64,000 nt of DNA from Mycobacteroides sp. LB1 (GTDB taxonomy: Bacteria > Actinomycetota > Actinomycetes > Mycobacteriales > Mycobacteriaceae): assembly GCF_013449725.1 (NCBI RefSeq), contig NZ_JACCFF010000005.1, positions 62,001 to 126,000 of the forward strand. The letters are read 5' to 3'. Of the stretch, positions 43,902 through 52,389 are shown piece after piece. The notes under the pieces are model-generated. The model worked only from the letters and a program-made list of their open reading frames with translations. It was not told the origin of the DNA and ran no database searches. The position numbers and the translations under genes were made by a program. The first letter of the stretch is position 1, and every line of letters begins with the position of its first letter.

Positions 43902-43913
43902 TACGCTGGCACC
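43902..43913 (+). promoter_or_regulatory. -10 element of a probable leaderless promoter for the PAC2 gene
   Basis: TACGCT (43902-43907) lies exactly six bases before GTG 43914, with no Shine-Dalgarno sequence. This places the transcription start at the start codon and decides against the longer in-frame start at 43758. Confidence 0.6.
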
Positions 43914-44795
43914 GTGACCCTGTCGGATACCGCCCAGAACGGCCTGCCCGTGCTGCGCGACCCGGTGGTGGTTGCCGCGTTTGAGGGGTGGAATGACGCC
44001 GGCGATGCGGCCAGCGCCGCGCTGGAGCACCTGGACACCACCTGGCAGGCCACTCCGTTGATGACCATCGACGATGAGGACTACTACGACTACCAGGTCA
44101 ATCGTCCCATCGTGCGGCTGGTCGAGGGCGTCACCCGTGAGCTCGAGTGGCCCGGCATGCACATCTCCTACTGCTCACCCCCCGGCTCACAGCGCGATGT
44201 GGTTCTGATGCACGGCGTCGAGCCGAATATGCGCTGGCGCACCTTCTGCAACCGCTTGCTGGCCATCGCGGACCGCCTCAACGTATCGACGGTGGTGATC
44301 CTGGGTGCGCTGCTGGCCGATACTCCGCATACGCGGCCGGTGCCCGTGAGCGGGACCGCCTACTCCCCCGACGCAGCCAAGTTTTTCGGCCTGGAGGAGA
44401 CACGATACGAAGGCCCCACCGGTATCGCCGGGGTCTTCCAGGACGCCTGTGTGAACGCCGGGATACCGGCTGTCGCGTTCTGGGCCGCGGTCCCGCACTA
44501 CGTATCGCAACCACCCAATCCGAAGGCGACGGTCGCGCTGCTTCAGCGCGTCGAGGACGTGCTCGATGTGGAGGTACCGCTCGGAGATCTGCCCGAGCAG
44601 GCCGAGGAGTGGGAGCAGGCGGTCACCGAGATGACCACGGACGACGAGGAAATCGCCGAGTACGTGCAGTCGCTCGAAGAACGCGGCGACGCCGAGGTGG
44701 ATACGACCGAGATTCTCAGCAAGATCGACGGGGACGCCCTGGCCGCCGAGTTCGAGCGGTATCTCCGACGGCGCGGACCCCGATTCGGGGGCTGA
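43914..44795 (+). CDS. PAC2-family protein (proteasome assembly chaperone-like fold)
   Basis: This 293-residue protein carries RDPVVVAAFEGWNDAGDAAS at its start, VILGALLADTPHTRPVPV in the middle, and TGIAGVFQDACVNAGIPAVA, the core of the actinobacterial PAC2/ATP-grasp-associated family. It is the counterpart of M. tuberculosis Rv2125, beside metH. In eukaryotes PAC2 proteins chaperone the proteasome; the bacterial function is not established. An acidic C-terminal third (EEWEQAVTEMTTDDEEIAEY) follows. It is divergent from metH. Confidence 0.85.
   Translation: MTLSDTAQNGLPVLRDPVVVAAFEGWNDAGDAASAALEHLDTTWQATPLMTIDDEDYYDYQVNRPIVRLVEGVTRELEWPGMHISYCSPPGSQRDVVLMHGVEPNMRWRTFCNRLLAIADRLNVSTVVILGALLADTPHTRPVPVSGTAYSPDAAKFFGLEETRYEGPTGIAGVFQDACVNAGIPAVAFWAAVPHYVSQPPNPKATVALLQRVEDVLDVEVPLGDLPEQAEEWEQAVTEMTTDDEEIAEYVQSLEERGDAEVDTTEILSKIDGDALAAEFERYLRRRGPRFGG
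44778..44790. terminator. Small hairpin at the end of the PAC2 gene
   Basis: CCCCG-ATT-CGGGG is a perfect 5-bp stem in the last codons, between two convergent genes whose stops are four bases apart. It is short, so a terminator role is uncertain. Confidence 0.3.
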
Positions 44796-44799
44796 CCCG

Positions 44800-45372
44800 C
44801 TAGACGTACTCGAGCTTGCCGCCCAGCCAGCGTCCGTCGACGAGCTCCATGGTGACCTTCATCCGGCTCTTGTCGACACGTGGGTCCGGGCGTTGGTTGT
44901 TTGTGATGGTCTGATCCACCGCGAGCAGGACCACAACCTTCTTGTCGGGCATGTCCGCAGTATCGGACTGCACTGCCGAGGCGACGACCCTGCCGCTCGC
45001 GATGGCATGGTTGTCAACGAGTAGTTGGCGCAGTCGCACACTGGCCTTAGCGAATTCGTCCTTCAGTTCTCCGGTGGATTGTTCAAGAACCTCGGCGAAG
45101 TTCGCGTCGATGTTGTACGGGTCGATCGAGGTAAGCACCACGACTAACGACTCGGCTGCGCGGCGGCCGTCCTCGCGCGTCTGGCGGATCTGGCGGTCGC
45201 GCTCGAACTCGGCGCGCTCCTGCGCAGTGGCCTGGCGTTCGGTGCTCAATGTCCGGCCGTCGCGAGAAAGCTTCCAGCCCAAGGCTCCGCACGCACACGA
45301 CGCGACAACGGCGGCGCCGACCAAGAGACTGGCCGCAACGATTCGTATCTGGTTGCGCGATGACGGCGTCAC
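44800..45372 (-). CDS. Mce-associated-type membrane protein, second of a tandem pair
   Basis: The 190-residue protein has one N-terminal membrane helix (IVAASLLVGAAVVASCACGA), a helical stalk (RQATAQERAEFERDRQIRQT), and an extracytoplasmic VirB8/NTF2-like domain ending MELVDGRWLGGKLEYV. That shape is typical of Mce-associated (Mas) proteins. GTG 45372 overlaps the stop of the upstream paralogue by four bases; an alternative start at 45399 would overlap it more. No mce genes are in the window. Partner and function are unknown. Confidence 0.75.
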   Translation of the reverse strand: MTPSSRNQIRIVAASLLVGAAVVASCACGALGWKLSRDGRTLSTERQATAQERAEFERDRQIRQTREDGRRAAESLVVVLTSIDPYNIDANFAEVLEQSTGELKDEFAKASVRLRQLLVDNHAIASGRVVASAVQSDTADMPDKKVVVLLAVDQTITNNQRPDPRVDKSRMKVTMELVDGRWLGGKLEYV

Positions 45373-45992
45373 AGCAGCTCGAAATTGCTCGTGAGCCAAC
45401 GACCATCGGCCTTCTCCATGGTGACGGTCGGACGGCTCCGGTCCATACGCGCGTCCGGAACGGCGGTGTTCGTGACCGATTGGTCGACGAAAAGCAGCAA
45501 CGTGACCTTGTTGGCGGTTTCGGACTGAATCGCCGAGTCGACCACGATGCCGGTCGCCACGGCCCGGTTCTCAACAAGAACCTGCCGCAACTGGGCGCTG
45601 CTGCTGCTGTACTTCGCTTTGAATTCACCGGTCGAATTCGCGAGTACCTTGGAGGTGTTCCGATCAGGGTCCTTGTAGTCCACGTTGATCAGCAACCCGG
45701 CAAATTCAATGGCCGCCTTCTGTGCTTCCGCGCCTGCCGTGTGCGCCTCCCCATTACGCAGGAATTCGGCGTATTGGGTCGACGCGGCGGACCGCGCCTC
45801 TCGTCCAGCCGAGATCGCCCGCTGATCGCCGACCACCTTCCACCCGAGATACCCACACACAACCAGCGCCACCACGGCAATCACACCTGCGACGATGATC
45901 GTCACGGTGGCCCAGCGGCTCGACGAGGGCGCAGAGTGCGCGTCGTTCGGGTACGGCATCGGCTCCGCCACCCATTGCTGATTCACAAACAC
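45369..45992 (-). CDS. Mce-associated-type membrane protein, first of a tandem pair
   Basis: This 207-residue protein has a membrane helix near residues 28-50 (ATVTIIVAGVIAVVALVVCG), a stalk, and the same outer domain as its neighbour, ending MEKADGRWLTSNFELL. The two share FxxxYxxS-type segments, LRQLLVDNHAIASG versus LRQVLVENRAVATG, so they are a duplication. A start at GTG 45986 is as likely as 45992 because GGGGGTG precedes both. It is translationally coupled to the second copy. Confidence 0.75.
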   Translation of the reverse strand: MFVNQQWVAEPMPYPNDAHSAPSSSRWATVTIIVAGVIAVVALVVCGYLGWKVVGDQRAISAGREARSAASTQYAEFLRNGEAHTAGAEAQKAAIEFAGLLINVDYKDPDRNTSKVLANSTGEFKAKYSSSSAQLRQVLVENRAVATGIVVDSAIQSETANKVTLLLFVDQSVTNTAVPDARMDRSRPTVTMEKADGRWLTSNFELL

Positions 45993-46080
45993 CCCCGCCT
46001 GTCCACAATATGTTTAACGCAATCTACAGCAAACTCGGAATTCACAAGAATGATGATGGGGAGTCAGCGAATCCTGGCGA

Positions 46081-47235
46081 TCACACCACCCGCTGCACGG
46101 ACAGCTCGTCGAGCGACAGGTAACAGTTGACCGCCATGGTCAGGTCGGCCTCCGCCAGTAGCGACTGGATGACGTGTTTGACACCATTGGTTCCGTCCAG
46201 CGCCAGCCCATAGACGTACGGTCGGGCGATCCCCACCAGGCTGGCGCCGAGAGCGACGGCCCGCAAGATGTCGACGCCATCGCGGATCCCGGAGTCGAAC
46301 GTCACCGGAACCGAGCCGGCGGCCTCGACGGCCGCCGCGAGGCCATCGATGGCCGGTATTCCCCCGTTCGCTTGCCGCCCACCGTGATTGGAGTAGGCGA
46401 CGGCATCGATACCGCGGTCGACGGCCTGCCGGACATCGTCGGCATCACAGATGCCCTTCAGGATGATCGGTAGATCGGTCAGCTCCCGGTAATGGTCGAT
46501 ATCCGCCCATGTCAGCCCGGGATGGCTGAACAGCGACGCCCACACCAGACCCGCATGCATCGGCATCAATTCCCCGGCGGAGCGTACTCCCGCGATTTCC
46601 AGGAAGCGGGGATCGGAAGTGTAGTTCGCCAGGCAGTGTCCGTGCAGCATCGGCAGGTACCCATGTTTCAGATCCCGGGGACGCCACCCCAGCGTGCCGG
46701 TGTCGAGAGTCACCGCCAGCGCGTCGTACCCCGCCGCCTCGGCACGTCGAATGAAGCTGTCGGTCAGCTCAGAATCCGATGACGGGTACAGCTGGAAGAT
46801 TCCGTACGAATCACCGCGCTCGGCGGCGACCTCCTCAAGCGTGGCCGAGGAGAGCGTCGAATACATCGCGGGCACATCGAGCTCCCGGGCAGCGGCCGCG
46901 GTCAACAGATCGCCGCGGTCACGGACCGCACCCAGCACGCCGACCGGGCAGATGAACGCCGGGCTGGTGAGCTGCCGCCCCAGAAACGATGTCGACATGT
47001 CCCGAGTTGTGCGGTCTCGCAACATCCGTGGCACCAGCCCGTAGCGACGGAGTGCGGTGGCATTCGCGTCCTGAGTGTGTTCATCGCCTGCGCCACCGCG
47101 CACGTAGCCGAAGATTCCCTCGCCCAGCGTCTGCTCCGCACGGCTCTCCAACTCGGCAAAGTTGAACGGAAGAGTCGACACCTTGCCGAGCGCACCCGCC
47201 GCATAGAACTGGAGCTGGAAATCGCCGAAGTTCAT
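46081..47235 (-). CDS. FMN-dependent alpha-hydroxy acid oxidase, L-lactate 2-monooxygenase-like
   Basis: This 384-residue TIM-barrel flavoprotein is close to M. smegmatis lactate 2-monooxygenase. Shared landmarks are YVRGGAGDEHTQ near residue 45, LDTGTLGWRPRDL near 175, ILKGI (FMN Lys), SNHGGRQANGG with the catalytic His/Arg near 280, and FDSGIRDGVDILRA. That enzyme converts lactate to acetate, CO2 and water; whether this copy is a monooxygenase or an oxidase/dehydrogenase cannot be told by eye. ATG 47235 follows GAGGAG. It is divergent from the SagB-type gene; the 214-base gap holds an iron box nearer the SagB side. Confidence 0.87.
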   Translation of the reverse strand: MNFGDFQLQFYAAGALGKVSTLPFNFAELESRAEQTLGEGIFGYVRGGAGDEHTQDANATALRRYGLVPRMLRDRTTRDMSTSFLGRQLTSPAFICPVGVLGAVRDRGDLLTAAAARELDVPAMYSTLSSATLEEVAAERGDSYGIFQLYPSSDSELTDSFIRRAEAAGYDALAVTLDTGTLGWRPRDLKHGYLPMLHGHCLANYTSDPRFLEIAGVRSAGELMPMHAGLVWASLFSHPGLTWADIDHYRELTDLPIILKGICDADDVRQAVDRGIDAVAYSNHGGRQANGGIPAIDGLAAAVEAAGSVPVTFDSGIRDGVDILRAVALGASLVGIARPYVYGLALDGTNGVKHVIQSLLAEADLTMAVNCYLSLDELSVQRVV

Positions 47236-47418
47236 CGAGCACTCCTCATTGTTCGGGCATTCGCTGGATGCTCAGCGTACTGGGCACTTTCGGCCTCATC
47301 CAGCACCATCGGCCGGGTGGCCGCGCATGCTCATCCGTCAGGTCGCACAGAATCCGCAGAGCAGGTAGCTCATGCATCCAAACGGCTGGCAGCAATCCAC
47401 CCGTCCAGCAAATAGGAC

Positions 47419-47437
47419 CCAAGTTAGGGGTACCTTA
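47419..47437. promoter_or_regulatory. IdeR-type iron box candidate upstream of the SagB-type dehydrogenase
   Basis: CCAAGTTAGGGGTACCTTA matches the IdeR consensus TWAGGTWAGSCTWACCTWA at 14 of 19 positions, including the GTTAGG and ACCTTA parts. It ends 12 bases before ATG 47450. It is weaker than the two boxes at the mbt divergent promoter. Confidence 0.5.
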
Positions 47438-47449
47438 CCGGGGTTCCTT

Positions 47450-48889
47450 ATGATCGTCGGTGAAAACGCATACGCATTCGGCGTCGGCATACCGTCCGGA
47501 AGGCCTCCGTTGTCCGCTCTCACCTATCCTGCCGGGACCCGGTTCGCCCTACGTGACGGCGCAACGTGCCTCGTCACAGCCGCGGGCGCGATACTTCTGA
47601 ACCCACCGCGCAACGAGAAACTCACCGGGCTCTCGCAACAGCAGCGGCGCGTGCTGAAAACTCTCAACAGCGGCCCCGCGACGCTAGCGGAACTGATAAC
47701 CGATGCCGATAGCGACGCCATCGAGGCACTCGTCACGCGGCTACTCGAAGGTGGATGGCTGTCGCTGGCGGTCCGAGACGACAGACACGACCTCTATGCC
47801 GTCGAGTGCTTCGGCGTCCCCGGCCCCCAACCCAAAGATGCCGCACCGTCGGGCGTCCATCTGTCGAAATTCTCAGTACTGCATCGCGATTCACGCGGAT
47901 ACGTGCTGGAAAATCCGCTGAGCTGGTGCGATATCCGCATCCAGGATCTGCGCCTGCTCGCCCTGCTCGACGGCCCCGGACACGCTATCGCCGACCTGAG
48001 CGAGGATCTCATCGCGCGGTTCCAGGCCGATCTGCGCTGGGGCGGATTCGTCGTCTCCCACAGCGCTGAGGAAAACCACCAGTTCACCTCCGTCAGCTGG
48101 AACGCATCGGACCTGTGGTTCCACCGACGCAGCACCCTGGGGGAACGCACCATCACCTGGGACCACTTCGGTCCCACGAAATGGGCGAAGGGCAAGTTCC
48201 CGCAGCCGGCAGCGCGCAAACCCGACTATCCGGGAAGCCCGGTCGCGTTACCCGCCCCAGACCTGGCGGCTCTGCGCGCCGGGGATCCGACTCTCACCAC
48301 GGTGATCGAGGACCGGATCTCGGTGCGCGCCTTCGATGACGCCAACCCCATTACCATCGAACAGCTTTCCGAGCTCCTGTATCGCACGGCTCGTACCCGT
48401 GGCGTCCGCTCGGAAAGCGAAGGCGAAGAACTCCTGTCCCGTCCGTATCCCTCGGGTGGCAGCGTGTACGAGCTGGAGCTGTATCCGGTGGTGCGCAACG
48501 TCGCAGGACTCGCACCGGGCATGTACCACTACGACTCCTTCGAGCACGTTCTGAGGCCCGTGGCCGATGCCGACTCCACCGCGGTGAAGCAGCTACTGAA
48601 ATCGACCTCCGCGACGCTCGAGGGGGGCGCCGAACCACAAGTGCTGCTGGTGATGGCCGCGCGCACCGGGCGGGTGATGTGGACCTACGAGCAGGTCGCC
48701 TACTCGGCCATCCTCAAGCATGTCGGTGTTCTCATGCAGACCATCTACCTGGCCGCCACCGCCATGGGTCTGGGCGCATGCGCCCAGGGATTCGGGGATA
48801 CAGCGGCATTCACCGCCGCCGCAGCCGTTCCGGAGCTGCAGGAGTGCAGCGTAGGCAGCATGGTGCTGGGTACGCCCGCGACCTCCTGA
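47450..48889 (+). CDS. SagB/ThcOx-type FMN-dependent azoline dehydrogenase (nitroreductase fold)
   Basis: The 479-residue protein has a nitroreductase domain at about 270-479. EDRISVRAFDD gives the FMN phosphate contact, RPYPSGGSVYELELYPVV and GLAPGMYHYDSFEHVLRPV are SagB hallmarks, and LKHVGVLMQTIYLAATAMGL is the dimer helix. The first 260 residues form the winged-helix-like part found in ThcOx/PatG oxidases of RiPP clusters. By family these enzymes oxidise thiazolines or oxazolines to thiazoles or oxazoles. No YcaO, E1-like or precursor gene is here. It converges on the oxazoline-forming NRPS MbtB, four bases apart, and has an iron box. Inferred role: oxidation of the siderophore's phenyloxazoline. 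ATG 47450 is the start; the frame back to 47372 covers the promoter. Confidence 0.85.
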   Translation: MIVGENAYAFGVGIPSGRPPLSALTYPAGTRFALRDGATCLVTAAGAILLNPPRNEKLTGLSQQQRRVLKTLNSGPATLAELITDADSDAIEALVTRLLEGGWLSLAVRDDRHDLYAVECFGVPGPQPKDAAPSGVHLSKFSVLHRDSRGYVLENPLSWCDIRIQDLRLLALLDGPGHAIADLSEDLIARFQADLRWGGFVVSHSAEENHQFTSVSWNASDLWFHRRSTLGERTITWDHFGPTKWAKGKFPQPAARKPDYPGSPVALPAPDLAALRAGDPTLTTVIEDRISVRAFDDANPITIEQLSELLYRTARTRGVRSESEGEELLSRPYPSGGSVYELELYPVVRNVAGLAPGMYHYDSFEHVLRPVADADSTAVKQLLKSTSATLEGGAEPQVLLVMAARTGRVMWTYEQVAYSAILKHVGVLMQTIYLAATAMGLGACAQGFGDTAAFTAAAAVPELQECSVGSMVLGTPATS

Positions 48890-48902
48890 CCGGTCAGGAG
48901 GT
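48881..48902. terminator. Perfect 22-bp palindrome spanning both stop codons of the SagB-type gene and mbtB
   Basis: The palindrome is symmetric about 48891/48892: ACCTCCTGAC (48881-48890) plus its complement, with CCGG at the centre. As RNA it folds into a 9-bp stem with a 4-base loop from either strand. Both TGA stop codons are part of the stem. It is a compact bidirectional terminator. Confidence 0.7.
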
Positions 48903-51900
48903 GCCCGCCAGGATTTCCTCATCGGTCATCGCCGCGATCTCCAGGTAGTGCCCCGCGACCACGGCCAGGCGGTCCGGCGTGCCGAGTTCGATCTCGCGCT
49001 GCTTGAGTCGGTCGGCAAGCCCGGCGACGGTACGGGTGGCAAAGAGGTCGCCGACCAGTGCGTGTTCGATTGACAGCCAGTCGCGCACGCGCGCGATTAC
49101 CGTCGTGGCGAGCACCGAGTCACCGCCCTGGGCGAAGAAGTCGTCGTACACCCCAATGGATTCCACGCCCAGCACACCTGCCATCAGATCCGCGAGGGCT
49201 GTGTCGAGATCATCCCGGGGAGCCGAGTCGGTGCCGGCGGTGGCCACCTCTTCGAGCAGCGCGGTCACCGCTCCCCGATCGATCTTCCCGTTCGGGGTCA
49301 ACGGCATCTGATCGAGGACCTCGACGCGGGCCGGGATCATGTAACCGGGCACCACATCGCCGAGCAACGCGGCATAATCTGCCGACTGATCCGGGGTACC
49401 CGACACCGCGGCAACGAGAATCGGCGCATCACCGCCGACGATGCCGGCGACGGCATGGCGTATGCCGGGCACCATCCGCAGCGCGCTTTCCACCTCGCCC
49501 AGCTCCACGCGATAACCGCGGATCTGCACCTGATGGTCCGCGCGGCCCAGGAATTCGATGGTTCCGTCCGGCCAGTACCTGGCCATGTCTCCCGTCCGAT
49601 ACCAGCGCAGTCCGTCGTACTCGACGAATCGTTCGGCGGTGCGTTCGGGGTCGTTGCGGTATCCGGCTGCAACATTGGCGCCGCCCACCCAGAACTCACC
49701 GGGCACCCAGTCCGGGCAGTCGCGACCCGCGGGTGACACCACCCGGCATCGGACGTTGCGCAGCGGCACACCGAAAGGCACTGTCGCCCAGTGCGCGGGC
49801 GGATCTCCCACCACCTCACAAATGGTGTTGTGAATGGATGTCTCGGTGGCTCCGCCCAAACCGGAGAACCTGCAACCCGGGACCTGCGCGGCGAGGCGGG
49901 TCGCCAGGTCAGCGCCCACCCAGTCACCGCCCAGGGTGACCGCCCGCAGCGAGTCGCCCAGGCCGTTGCCGCCGATCTCCAGGATCATGTCCAGCATGCT
50001 CGGCACACAGTTGAGGATCGAAACCTTGTGGCGCCGTAGCAGATCCACCCACGTGGTGGCCTCGGCACGCTGTGCGACATCGACCGCCACCAGCGATCCG
50101 CCGACCGAGAACATTCCGAAGATGTCATACACGGATGCGTCGAACTCCAGCGCCGAAAGCGCCAGGACCCTGTCGGTCGACCCGACATCGAACCATTCAT
50201 TGACGGCATCGATGGTGTTCATCGCCCCACGGTGCAGCACGTCCACACCCTTGGGCGTGCCGGTCGAGCCAGACGTGAAGATGACATACGCGATCGCATC
50301 GGTCGGTGGAATGACCGGCGCAGCCAACGGCTCACTGTGGTGCCGGGCGGTATCGATGGACACCGACGGCACCGGAATATCAGCGCCCGAGGCGGTTATC
50401 GCCACCGCAACACCACCGGTTTCGAGGATGCTGGCCCGGCGACGGGCGGGCTGGTCAAATCCGATAGGGATGTACGTCGCCCCAGCGGCAAGCACGCCGA
50501 GCACGGCAAGTATCTGATCGCGCCCCTTGGGCAGCTGCACCGCCACCGCATCACCGGGCTGAACGCCCCGGGCCCGAAGCGCACCGGCCACAGCCAAGGC
50601 CTGCGCGGCCAGGTCGCCATACGTCCATGCCCCGTCCTCGTCACCGAAGCCCCACACCACCGCGGATGCGCCGGGGTACGTCTTCGCGAAATCGAAGAAG
50701 CCTTCATGCAGGCATCGGCCGCTCACCGGGCCGTCGGTCGCATTGACGGTTCGTCTGATCTCGGCCTGCGAGGCCGGAAGCCGCACGGCCGCATCGGCAT
50801 TCCAGCCGTCGTCTCCGGTGCACAGCGCGGCCACCGCATCGGTGTAGCGCGCGAACATGGTGTCGACCATGCCCTCCGGGAAAGCTGATTCACGCACATC
50901 CCAGTTGAGCAGCAGGCCGCCGCGTACCTCAGTGACCTGCGCATCCAGCAGCACCTGCGGCCCTTGGGAAATGATCCAGACCGGTTCGCCAAAGGTGTCC
51001 ATGACCGACGTGGCGAACAGCTCCCCCAGATTCAGCGCGCTGGTGTACACAACCGGCGCCAGCACCGGCTCACCACGGTGCCTGCCGAGATCACGGAGCA
51101 CATTGAGCCCCGGGTACGCCGAATGCGCTCCGCTCTCATACATGCTGCGTTGCAAGGCGCGAGCCCGGTCGGTCACCGACATCTGGTCGGTGAGATCGAC
51201 GTCCAGCATGATCGAGGAGGTGAAATCACCGATAACCCGGTCGATATCGGGGTGCACCGATTCACGATGGAATAGCGGGACATTCAGCAGGAAGCGGCTT
51301 TGCGCGGACCACCCTCCGATCGTCTCGGCGAAGACCGCGGCCATCGCCATCGCGGGGGTGATGCCGCGCTGGTGTGCGGCAGCCAGCAGCTGCTGCTTGG
51401 CCTGCGGTTCAAGCCAGTAGTCGTACCGGACGGTGCGGTGCGGTTCGGTACGTTCACTCACCGGCACGGTGGGCAGCTCCGGCGCACCCGGCAGGTCATC
51501 CAGCCGCTCGCTCCACCATTGACGATCACGCTCGCGCGCCGACTCATCACCGCGCTGCTCGGTACGATAACGCCGGTAGGTGTATCCCAACTCCGGTTGT
51601 GCGGCACCGTGGTACAGCGCCGCCAGATCGGACACCAGCACCCGGTAGCTCATCGCGTCACCGGCCAGCATGTCCACGTCCAGATGCAGCCGGCTACTCG
51701 TCTCGTCGCGCAGGGTCAGGGTGACATCGAGCACCTGGCCGTCCTCGATCGCCAGGCGCTGATGCGTCTTGCGCTCACGGAGCTCGGTCAGTGCCGCCTC
51801 GATCTCCTCGTCCGCACGTCCACGCAGATCCATCACGCTGAACACATCGCGCTCCGGGGCTGACAAGGTCTGCTGGGTGCCGTCGGGCAGAAACCTGGTG

Positions 51901-52370
51901 CGCAGCATCGGATGTGCCGCCACGAGCAGGTCGACCGCCAGCCGCAGCCGCTCGGGATCAATTGCTCCACCGTCGAACTCGACGTACAGGTGCGCGGCGA
52001 CGCCACCGAGCTCCTGATCCTCCGAACGACCGATCCAATAGGCGTGCTGCATGGTGGCCAGCGGGAAGGGCGCATCCTCCGCCGTGTTTTCCGTGGTACC
52101 GGCGGCTGCTGCGATATCGTCACGGACGTCCGAGACCGGTTCCGCGCCGTCCCCCAACAGCGCATGCCAGGACTCGACCGACGGCTCGGCCGCAAGCTGC
52201 GCGAAGGTGATTCGGCTCCCCCGCTTGCGCCATCCACCGGCCAGCGTCATCATGCGGATCGAGTCCAGCCCGAGCGTGATGAGGTCGTCCACGTCCGAGA
52301 TCTCCTGGGGGGTGAGCCCAATGAGGTCGGCGACGGTCGCCTTGATCTCGTCCCTGCTGATTGATTCCAT
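48894..52370 (-). CDS. mbtB: Mycobactin-type NRPS MbtB (ArCP-Cy-A-PCP), lacking a thioesterase
   Basis: This 1158-residue synthetase has an aryl carrier domain (GLDSIRMM near residue 40), a cyclisation domain (95-520) with DMLAGDAMS as the DxxxxDxxS motif in place of HHxxxD, an adenylation domain (545-1030; FTSGSTGTPKG, YRTGD, NGKIDRG) and a carrier domain (FFAQGGDSVL). By family it joins salicylate to Ser or Thr and closes the phenyloxazoline ring. Code residues read by hand, D-A-Y-N-T-G-L-I-H, look closer to Thr codes than Ser codes. M. tuberculosis MbtB ends in a thioesterase; this one stops about 60 residues past the carrier. ATG 52370 follows AGGAAG. Third in the mbtE-mbtF-mbtB run. Confidence 0.88.
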   Translation of the reverse strand: MESISRDEIKATVADLIGLTPQEISDVDDLITLGLDSIRMMTLAGGWRKRGSRITFAQLAAEPSVESWHALLGDGAEPVSDVRDDIAAAAGTTENTAEDAPFPLATMQHAYWIGRSEDQELGGVAAHLYVEFDGGAIDPERLRLAVDLLVAAHPMLRTRFLPDGTQQTLSAPERDVFSVMDLRGRADEEIEAALTELRERKTHQRLAIEDGQVLDVTLTLRDETSSRLHLDVDMLAGDAMSYRVLVSDLAALYHGAAQPELGYTYRRYRTEQRGDESARERDRQWWSERLDDLPGAPELPTVPVSERTEPHRTVRYDYWLEPQAKQQLLAAAHQRGITPAMAMAAVFAETIGGWSAQSRFLLNVPLFHRESVHPDIDRVIGDFTSSIMLDVDLTDQMSVTDRARALQRSMYESGAHSAYPGLNVLRDLGRHRGEPVLAPVVYTSALNLGELFATSVMDTFGEPVWIISQGPQVLLDAQVTEVRGGLLLNWDVRESAFPEGMVDTMFARYTDAVAALCTGDDGWNADAAVRLPASQAEIRRTVNATDGPVSGRCLHEGFFDFAKTYPGASAVVWGFGDEDGAWTYGDLAAQALAVAGALRARGVQPGDAVAVQLPKGRDQILAVLGVLAAGATYIPIGFDQPARRRASILETGGVAVAITASGADIPVPSVSIDTARHHSEPLAAPVIPPTDAIAYVIFTSGSTGTPKGVDVLHRGAMNTIDAVNEWFDVGSTDRVLALSALEFDASVYDIFGMFSVGGSLVAVDVAQRAEATTWVDLLRRHKVSILNCVPSMLDMILEIGGNGLGDSLRAVTLGGDWVGADLATRLAAQVPGCRFSGLGGATETSIHNTICEVVGDPPAHWATVPFGVPLRNVRCRVVSPAGRDCPDWVPGEFWVGGANVAAGYRNDPERTAERFVEYDGLRWYRTGDMARYWPDGTIEFLGRADHQVQIRGYRVELGEVESALRMVPGIRHAVAGIVGGDAPILVAAVSGTPDQSADYAALLGDVVPGYMIPARVEVLDQMPLTPNGKIDRGAVTALLEEVATAGTDSAPRDDLDTALADLMAGVLGVESIGVYDDFFAQGGDSVLATTVIARVRDWLSIEHALVGDLFATRTVAGLADRLKQREIELGTPDRLAVVAGHYLEIAAMTDEEILAGTS

Positions 52371-52389
52371 CCGTGCTGTCTTCCTGTCG

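Noticed and set aside
43663-43913. Cobalamin riboswitch before metH
   Set aside because: I looked for the B12-box and the characteristic stems on the minus strand and saw none. Only the short hairpin at the ribosome binding site is present.
44800-45992. An mce operon
   Set aside because: Only Mce-associated-type proteins are present. The YrbE-like gene is 24 kb away and truncated, and there is no MCE-domain protein.
47450-48889. A RiPP (thiazole/oxazole-modified microcin) cluster around the SagB-type gene
   Set aside because: No YcaO, E1-like/ocin-ThiF protein, leader-like small peptide or transporter is near; the neighbours are NRPS genes and a flavin oxidase.
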